From NCBI GenBank assembly GCA_026710655.1, contig JAPOQN010000026.1, forward strand, positions 1 through 63,752: DNA of 63,752 nucleotides, read 5' to 3'. The notes beneath the pieces were generated by a model that was given only the letters and a program-made list of their open reading frames with translations, ran no database searches and was not told where the DNA came from. A program made the translations under genes and the position numbers. Origin of the DNA: Chloroflexota bacterium. Lineage in GTDB: Bacteria; Chloroflexota; Dehalococcoidia; Tepidiformales; Tepidiformaceae. Positions 59,683 to 63,752 of the stretch are shown here, in pieces. Numbering within the stretch: the stretch's first letter is position 1; the number at the start of each line of letters is the position of its first letter.

Positions 59683-60957
59683 ATGCCGAGGCTGATGCCC
59701 ATCCGCGGACTGCGGTACACGGACAAAGCGGGGCCGCTGGACCAGTTGCTGGCGCCGCCATTCGACGTGATCGGGGAGCGGGAGCGGGAACGGCTTGCGG
59801 ACCTGTCGCCACACAACGCCGTGCGCCTGGAGCTCGCCGAGGCGGAAGGCGAGCGGTACGCGGCGGTGGCGGGGGAGCTCGACCGGTGGGTTGCGGAGGG
59901 GGTCCTTGAACGCGACGCAGAGCCGATGCTGTACGTGTACGAGCAGGTCTTCGTTGAGGCGGGCGTCGAGCGCAGGCGGCGAGCGCTCATCTGCGGCGTG
60001 GAGTCGCAGCCGTGGGAGGAGGGGGCGGTGCTCCCGCACGAGTTCACGATGTCGGCGCCGAAGGAGGACCGGCTGCGACTCCTGCAGGCGACGGGAACGC
60101 AGTTCAGCCCCATCTTCATGCTCGCGCGCGACCGCTCCGGGCAACTGGCGGGGCTGCTGGCGAGCACGGCCGAGGGCGCCGCACTCGACACATCGGGCGA
60201 GACGGCCGACGGCGTGACGCACCGGCTGTGGGCGCTGCCCGCGGACCGCGAGCGACTGCGGCAGCTCGCGCCGCTACTCTCTGAGGCGTTCTACATCGCC
60301 GACGGGCACCACCGCTACGAGACATCGCTGGCCTATCGCAGGTGGCTGGCGGAGCGCGAGGGCACGCTCCCGAGCGACCATCCCGCGCGCTTCGCGATGG
60401 CGGGCGTCGTCCCGGTAGCGGACGAAGGGCTGGTGGTCCGGCCCCTGCACCGCTTTGTTCCGCGGGAGGCGCCCGCCGACTGGCCCGAGCGCCTGGACCC
60501 GCTGTTCGATATCGAGGAGGCATCCGCTGGGGTCGATCCGGGGGCGCTGGAGGCAGTGCGGGCGGGAGCGCCGGATGGGATCGTGGCGGTCAACCTGTCA
60601 CCGGGCAGCGTCCACGTACTACGGCCCAGGAGCGAGGCGGCCATCGCGAGCCTCGCGCCCGCAGGCGCAAGCGCGCGCTGGGCGGCGACAGCGCCGAACC
60701 TGTTGCGACTCGGCGTGTTGGACCCGCTCTGGGACATCAGCGACGAGGAGCTTCGTGCGGGCGCCGTGACGTTCACGCACGAGGTGGGCGAGGTGGTGGA
60801 GGCGCTACGGGGTGGGGGCGTGGGGTTCCTGCTGCAGCACGTGCCCGCCAGCGAGGTCATCGGGCTGGCGGACGGGGGTGAGCGCCTGCCACAGAAGTCG
60901 ACGTTCTACTACCCGAAGCTGGGGACGGGGCTCGTGTTCGGGCCGCTCTCGCCCTAG
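59683..60957 (+). CDS. DUF1015 family protein
   Basis: A 424-residue protein of the DUF1015 family: IRGLRYTDKAGPLDQLLAPPFDVI at the N-terminus, then VLPHEFTMSAPKEDRLRLLQATGTQFSPIFML and the diagnostic FYIADGHHRYETSLAYRR near residue 210. Family members are implicated in phosphoserine or serine-kinase-related metabolism in some archaea. Its proximity to serA may be relevant, though it is on the opposite strand. GGGAG precedes ATG 59683. Confidence 0.87.
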   Translation: MPRLMPIRGLRYTDKAGPLDQLLAPPFDVIGERERERLADLSPHNAVRLELAEAEGERYAAVAGELDRWVAEGVLERDAEPMLYVYEQVFVEAGVERRRRALICGVESQPWEEGAVLPHEFTMSAPKEDRLRLLQATGTQFSPIFMLARDRSGQLAGLLASTAEGAALDTSGETADGVTHRLWALPADRERLRQLAPLLSEAFYIADGHHRYETSLAYRRWLAEREGTLPSDHPARFAMAGVVPVADEGLVVRPLHRFVPREAPADWPERLDPLFDIEEASAGVDPGALEAVRAGAPDGIVAVNLSPGSVHVLRPRSEAAIASLAPAGASARWAATAPNLLRLGVLDPLWDISDEELRAGAVTFTHEVGEVVEALRGGGVGFLLQHVPASEVIGLADGGERLPQKSTFYYPKLGTGLVFGPLSP

Positions 60958-61505
60958 TCCTCGCCGAGACGCTTGGCCATGAGGATGTCGGGCTTGCCGG
61001 GGCCGTTAGCGTCGGGGATGACGCCAACGATGGAGAAGCCGCAAGCCAGGTAGAACTCGTAGGGGTGGCGGCCGGGGTTGTCGATGCTCGCGAGGTGCTT
61101 CAGAGGGTCGGGGTAGAGGTCCGTGTCGCTCAGCGAGGTGCGCCCGTCCTCGTCGTCGGCGCCGAGGTAGAGGGTGGTGGCGCCACGAGCGGCCACCTGC
61201 TGTTCGAGGGCGGCGACAAGAGCACGGCCGACGCCCTCGCCGTGACGGGCGGGGTCGACGGCGAGGGGGTGGAGCTCCCAGGCGTGACCGTCGTACTCCT
61301 TGATGCCGGCGATCCAGCCAAGGACGACATCGCCCTCGCGGGCAACGAGGCTGATGCGGTCCTCGGCGAAGGACTCGCGAACCTCTGCCTCGGCGGTGGG
61401 GAGATCGGAGTAGGAGGGCGTGTGGTCGCAGAATGCATCGACGACGATGCGGGCGACCTGCGCGATGGTCGCCTCGTCGGCGGGGTCGAGGTCGCCGATC
61501 TCCAC
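60954..61505 (-). CDS. GNAT-family acetyltransferase
   Basis: A 183-residue acetyltransferase: GWIAGIKEYDGHAWELHPLAVDPARHGEGVGRALVAALEQQVAARGA contains the acetyl-CoA motif A (about residues 68-105). The C-terminal GRHPYEFYLACGFSIVGVIPDANGPGKPDILMAKRL is typical of aminoglycoside 6'-acetyltransferase-like members. It is 2 bp downstream of serA and overlaps the DUF1015 gene end by 4 bp. Confidence 0.83.
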   Translation of the reverse strand: MEIGDLDPADEATIAQVARIVVDAFCDHTPSYSDLPTAEAEVRESFAEDRISLVAREGDVVLGWIAGIKEYDGHAWELHPLAVDPARHGEGVGRALVAALEQQVAARGATTLYLGADDEDGRTSLSDTDLYPDPLKHLASIDNPGRHPYEFYLACGFSIVGVIPDANGPGKPDILMAKRLGED

Positions 61506-61507
61506 CG

Positions 61508-63106
61508 CTAGAGGCGGACGAGCCGGGCGCTGGCGATTCCCTCGACGGCCTCAATCATCTCAAGGGCGGCGGCGTCCGGTTCGTCGTCGAGCATGAGCAC
61601 CATGAGGGCGCGCCCGCGAGGGCTGCTGCGCCCGACGCGCATGGCGCTGATGTTGATGTCGCGCCCGCCGAGCACGGTGCCGAGGCGGCCGATCATGCCG
61701 GGGCGGTCCTCGTTCTCGCAGACGAGGAGGAAGCCGCCGGGCTCGGGCATCAGGTCGATGTCGAGGTCGTTGATGCGCACGATGCTCGGTCGCGAGTGGC
61801 TGGCCGTACCGCTGATCGTGACCTCGGCATCGCTGCTGCCGACGCGAAGCTCGATGAGGTTGTGGAACTCGTCGTGCGAAGCGCGCAGGCGCTCGTCGAT
61901 GGTCCAGCCGCGGGCCTCGGCAATGCTGGTGGCGTTCACCAGGTTCACGTTCTGCTCGCTGATGGGGCTGAGCAGGCCGCGGATGGCGAAGGCCTTGAGG
62001 GGCGTGACATCGTGCTCGGCGATCTCGCCGAAGAAGGAGAGGTCGATGGTTGTGAGCTGGCCGCTGAGGAGCTGGGTCGCGACCGTGCCCAGCAGCTCGG
62101 CGACGGCAAGGTAGGGGCCGACGATCTCGAGGGTTTCTGGGGGCACGAGGGGGGCGTTGACGGGGTAGCGGGGCGGGCGGCCGGCGAGCACGTCGAGCAC
62201 CTGCTCGGCGATGTCGATGGCGATGCGTTCCTGGGCCTCGACGGTCGAGCCGGCGAGGTGGGGGGTGACGATGATGCGGTCTTCCTCGAAGAGGGGGTGC
62301 TCCCCGGGGGGTTCCGTCGTGAACACGTCGAGAGCGGCGCCGGCGACCTTGCCGGAGCGCACGGCCTCGAGCAGGTCGTTCTCGTCGATGATGCCGCCAC
62401 GGGCGGCGTTCACGACGCGGACTCCGTCCTTCATGGCGGCGAACTGGTCGCGCGCGACCATGCCGCGGGTGGAAGCGGTGAGCGGGGTGTGGACGCTGAT
62501 GAAGTCGCTCTCGGCGTAGAGCCGGTCAAGGTCGACGGGCAGGGCGCCGAGGGCGCGAACGCGTTCGGCGGGCACGAAGGGGTCGTGGGTGACCACGTTC
62601 ATCTCGAAGGCGAGAGCGCGGCGGGCCATCTCCGAGCCGATTGGGCCGAAACCGATGAGCCCGAGGGTGTGGCCGCGAAGCTCGGCGCCCATGAAGGCGC
62701 GACGCTTCCACTCACCGCCGCGCAGCGAGCGGTCGGCGCGGGGGATGTGGCGGGCGAGGGCGATGAGCAGGGCGAAGGCGTGCTCGGCGGCGGCGATGGT
62801 GTTGCCGCGGGGGGCGTTCACGACGACGATGCCGCGCTCGGTGGCGGCGTCGAGGTCGACGTTGTCAACGCCCGTGCCGGCGCGGGCGACGACCTGCAGA
62901 CGGCCCGCGTTCGAGAGAGCATCGGCCGTGACCTTCGCCTCGCTGCGTACGACAAGGCCCTCGTAGCCGGCGAGCGCCTCGCGGAACTCGTCCGGGGGCA
63001 AGCCGGTGCGCACGTCAACGTCAGCGCCCTGCTTCAGCAAGGCGACACCTTCGTCAGCGATGGGGTCGGCGACGAGGACGCGGGGACGGGGAAGCGGTTC
63101 GGTCAC
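61508..63106 (-). CDS. serA: D-3-phosphoglycerate dehydrogenase
   Basis: A 532-residue long-form SerA, first enzyme of serine synthesis. The substrate domain has RVLVADPIADEGVALLKQGADVDVRTG; the NAD domain has GFGPIGSEMARRA, then the catalytic Arg/Glu and H in TPHLAGSTVEAQERIA. An ASB-like domain and a C-terminal ACT domain (GGFLLVCENEDRPGMIGRLGTVLGGRDINISAM) complete the form. GTG 63106 overlaps the stop of a 14-codon upstream ORF. glyA, at 34740, uses its product. Confidence 0.94.
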   Translation of the reverse strand: MTEPLPRPRVLVADPIADEGVALLKQGADVDVRTGLPPDEFREALAGYEGLVVRSEAKVTADALSNAGRLQVVARAGTGVDNVDLDAATERGIVVVNAPRGNTIAAAEHAFALLIALARHIPRADRSLRGGEWKRRAFMGAELRGHTLGLIGFGPIGSEMARRALAFEMNVVTHDPFVPAERVRALGALPVDLDRLYAESDFISVHTPLTASTRGMVARDQFAAMKDGVRVVNAARGGIIDENDLLEAVRSGKVAGAALDVFTTEPPGEHPLFEEDRIIVTPHLAGSTVEAQERIAIDIAEQVLDVLAGRPPRYPVNAPLVPPETLEIVGPYLAVAELLGTVATQLLSGQLTTIDLSFFGEIAEHDVTPLKAFAIRGLLSPISEQNVNLVNATSIAEARGWTIDERLRASHDEFHNLIELRVGSSDAEVTISGTASHSRPSIVRINDLDIDLMPEPGGFLLVCENEDRPGMIGRLGTVLGGRDINISAMRVGRSSPRGRALMVLMLDDEPDAAALEMIEAVEGIASARLVRL

Positions 63107-63159
63107 GGGGCGGGCTCTTGGAAGACAGGGTTGGGGCCATTGGCCATGGGGTCAGCATA
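63103..63159 (-). promoter_or_regulatory. Promoter and 14-codon upstream ORF of serA
   Basis: On the minus strand TATGCT (63159-63154) is followed after 6 nt by ATG 63147, opening a 14-codon ORF (MANGPNPVFQEPAP). Its TGA (63105-63103) overlaps the serA GTG as GTGA. serA has no SD. The arrangement is the same as for pdxT, with an identical codon count of 14. Coupled translation is inferred. Confidence 0.5.
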
Positions 63160-63203
63160 GCGCCGCCGGTTGTTATGGCCTTGGCGGAAGGGCCGTATCA
63201 GGA

Positions 63204-63275
63204 CCATCCCAAGGGTCTGGCTTTTGGCTTGATGGCTTCCGAGACAACGTTCTAGTCGAGAAGGTAGCCGGTCAC
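63204..63275 (-). pseudogene. Broken VapC toxin remnant
   Basis: A GTG at 63275 overlaps the antitoxin stop as GTGA, as in intact TA operons. The reading starts VTGYLLD, then meets an in-frame TAG where VapC proteins have Thr (D-T-N-V-V-S-E), and continues NVVSEAIKPKARP before similarity ends. This is the PIN-domain N-terminus with a stop codon and a truncation, so the toxin is not functional. Confidence 0.7.
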
Positions 63276-63583
63276 TCATCGTCCCAGTCGCTGAAAGGTA
63301 TGTCCCGCGGGGGATCAGTACGATCCGGGAGATCGAGGTCAACTCCGCGGGGCATGTTCTCGACGAGCCACTTGCCCATGGGCATGGGCTCGGGGATCTG
63401 CCTGCGCCACTCAAGGTCGTGGGTGCGGTCGAGCCACTGGCTCTCCGGGACCACTACGAACGGTTTGCGAAGACCGATGCGCTGGGGGCCCTCCTCCTCA
63501 GCGAGGCGGAGGATTTCGGAGAGGCGGGCCTTGGCCTCGGCGACTGTCCAGGTGCGCGGCGTCTCGGGTTGCTGGGTCGTCAT
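63272..63583 (-). CDS. Phd/YefM-type antitoxin of the broken VapC
   Basis: A 103-residue protein with a Phd/YefM N-terminal fold: TWTVAEAKARLSEILRLAEEEGPQRIGLRKPFVVVPESQW, and an acidic C-terminal tail ending DIPFSDWDDE. Its toxin is the 63204 remnant. ATG 63583 overlaps the stop of a 5-codon upstream ORF as ATGA. The IS5-type element begins 33 bp upstream, so the promoter may now be partly IS-derived. Confidence 0.83.
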   Translation of the reverse strand: MTTQQPETPRTWTVAEAKARLSEILRLAEEEGPQRIGLRKPFVVVPESQWLDRTHDLEWRRQIPEPMPMGKWLVENMPRGVDLDLPDRTDPPRDIPFSDWDDE

Positions 63584-63610
63584 CGCGCCCCCCTCATATG
63601 GACTAGACTA
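63580..63610 (-). promoter_or_regulatory. Promoter and 5-codon upstream ORF of the antitoxin
   Basis: TAGTCT (63610-63605) lies 7 nt before ATG 63597, which opens a 5-codon ORF (MRGAR) whose TGA overlaps the antitoxin ATG as ATGA (63583-63580). A GAGGGGGG tract also precedes the antitoxin start, so normal SD initiation is possible. The coupling is inferred. Confidence 0.38.
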
Positions 63611-63615
63611 GACTA

Positions 63616-63752
63616 GGGCCTGTTCACCTTAACGCGGAGTGCTGGCAGGATGTTGCTGGGGTAGGCGGTGGGCCCCGAGGGTCCGATGGAACTGACGGAT
63701 GCGCAGTACGAGCGGATCGCGTCCTTGCTGCCGAAACCCCGAGGCAGCCTCA
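63616..63752 (+). mobile_element. Left end of an IS5-family (IS427-like) element (partial)
   Basis: The element probably begins at GGGCCTGTTCACC (63616), the typical terminus of IS5-type elements, adjoining a triplicated CTAGA tract on its left. It carries a transposase start at 63686. The right end is beyond the window, so the target duplication cannot be confirmed. Confidence 0.65.
63686..63752 (+). CDS. IS5-family transposase (partial, N-terminus)
   Basis: The 22 codons present read MELTDAQYERIASLLPKPRG, the conserved N-terminal helix of IS5-family transposases of the IS427 group. The gene continues beyond the window. It was probably the cause of, or followed, the decay of the neighbouring TA pair. 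Confidence 0.75.
   Translation, partial: MELTDAQYERIASLLPKPRGSL

Noticed and set aside
63103..63414. 103-codon minus-strand frame upstream of serA
   Set aside because: Its sequence has no homology; only the final 14 codons, which start with their own ATG after a TANNNT hexamer, are proposed to be translated.

Overview
The window is a high-GC bacterial chromosome segment of about 64 kb that is almost entirely coding, with genes on both strands and mostly housekeeping or metabolic content. The gene families suggest a Chloroflexota lineage, perhaps Dehalococcoidia: a SpoIIIAA/Ycf45-like R3H ATPase outside a sporulation context, a homoserine dehydrogenase/threonine synthase operon, PAC2 and DUF1015 proteins, XdhC, and acyl-CoA metabolism genes. 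This is inference from gene content; no rRNA gene is present.

Layout. 1-4.4 kb: partial coiled-coil gene, cimA with a small lipoprotein gene upstream, a PPOX protein, then a DRE-TIM carboxyltransferase followed by a minimal GntR regulator. 4.4-9.4 kb: VWA protein, AIM24 protein, acyl-CoA dehydrogenase, two tandem alkyltransferase-like genes. 9.4-16.8 kb: PPOX protein, pdxT, R3H ATPase, tmk, MFS exporter, thioredoxin-like protein and ResB. 16.8-25.7 kb: orphan Phd antitoxin, prs with a B12-dependent mutase subunit, TrmH, CadI/ArsI plus MFS exporter, zinc alcohol dehydrogenase, EamA transporter, ABM protein, FitAB-like toxin-antitoxin (TA) pair. 25.8-34.7 kb: acyl-CoA synthetase divergent from a cytochrome P450, four-gene ABC exporter operon, PAC2, AbrB/PIN pair, XdhC. 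34.7-43.2 kb: glyA, rpsF-ssb-rpsR, a SurA-like chaperone, hom, a coiled-coil gene and thrC, a small membrane protein, rdgB. 43.2-50.5 kb: EF-G paralogue, DnaQ-DinG helicase, GNAT, a small zinc-binding protein, pyrD, a decayed TA pair, tRNA-Pro. 50.5-63.7 kb: lipoprotein deacetylase, threonine aldolase operon, response regulator, comEC, rph, HIT, DUF1015, GNAT, serA, an antitoxin with a broken VapC toxin, and the left end of an IS5-type element.

The most unusual feature is how expression signals are arranged. At least twelve genes have a TANNNT hexamer exactly 6-8 nt before an ATG or GTG with no Shine-Dalgarno site, which points to leaderless mRNAs. At six more genes the same signal precedes a very short upstream ORF that ends on or just before the start codon of the real gene: cimA, pdxT, the EamA gene, the AbrB antitoxin, serA and a Phd antitoxin. 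Three of these end in an identical GTGA overlap. This suggests leaderless micro-ORFs that load ribosomes for a second, SD-poor gene by termination and reinitiation. Other points of interest are a modular hairpin repeat family at three sites that also encodes identical C-termini on two unrelated proteins, five TA loci in different stages of decay, and a carboxyltransferase lacking one metal-binding histidine.
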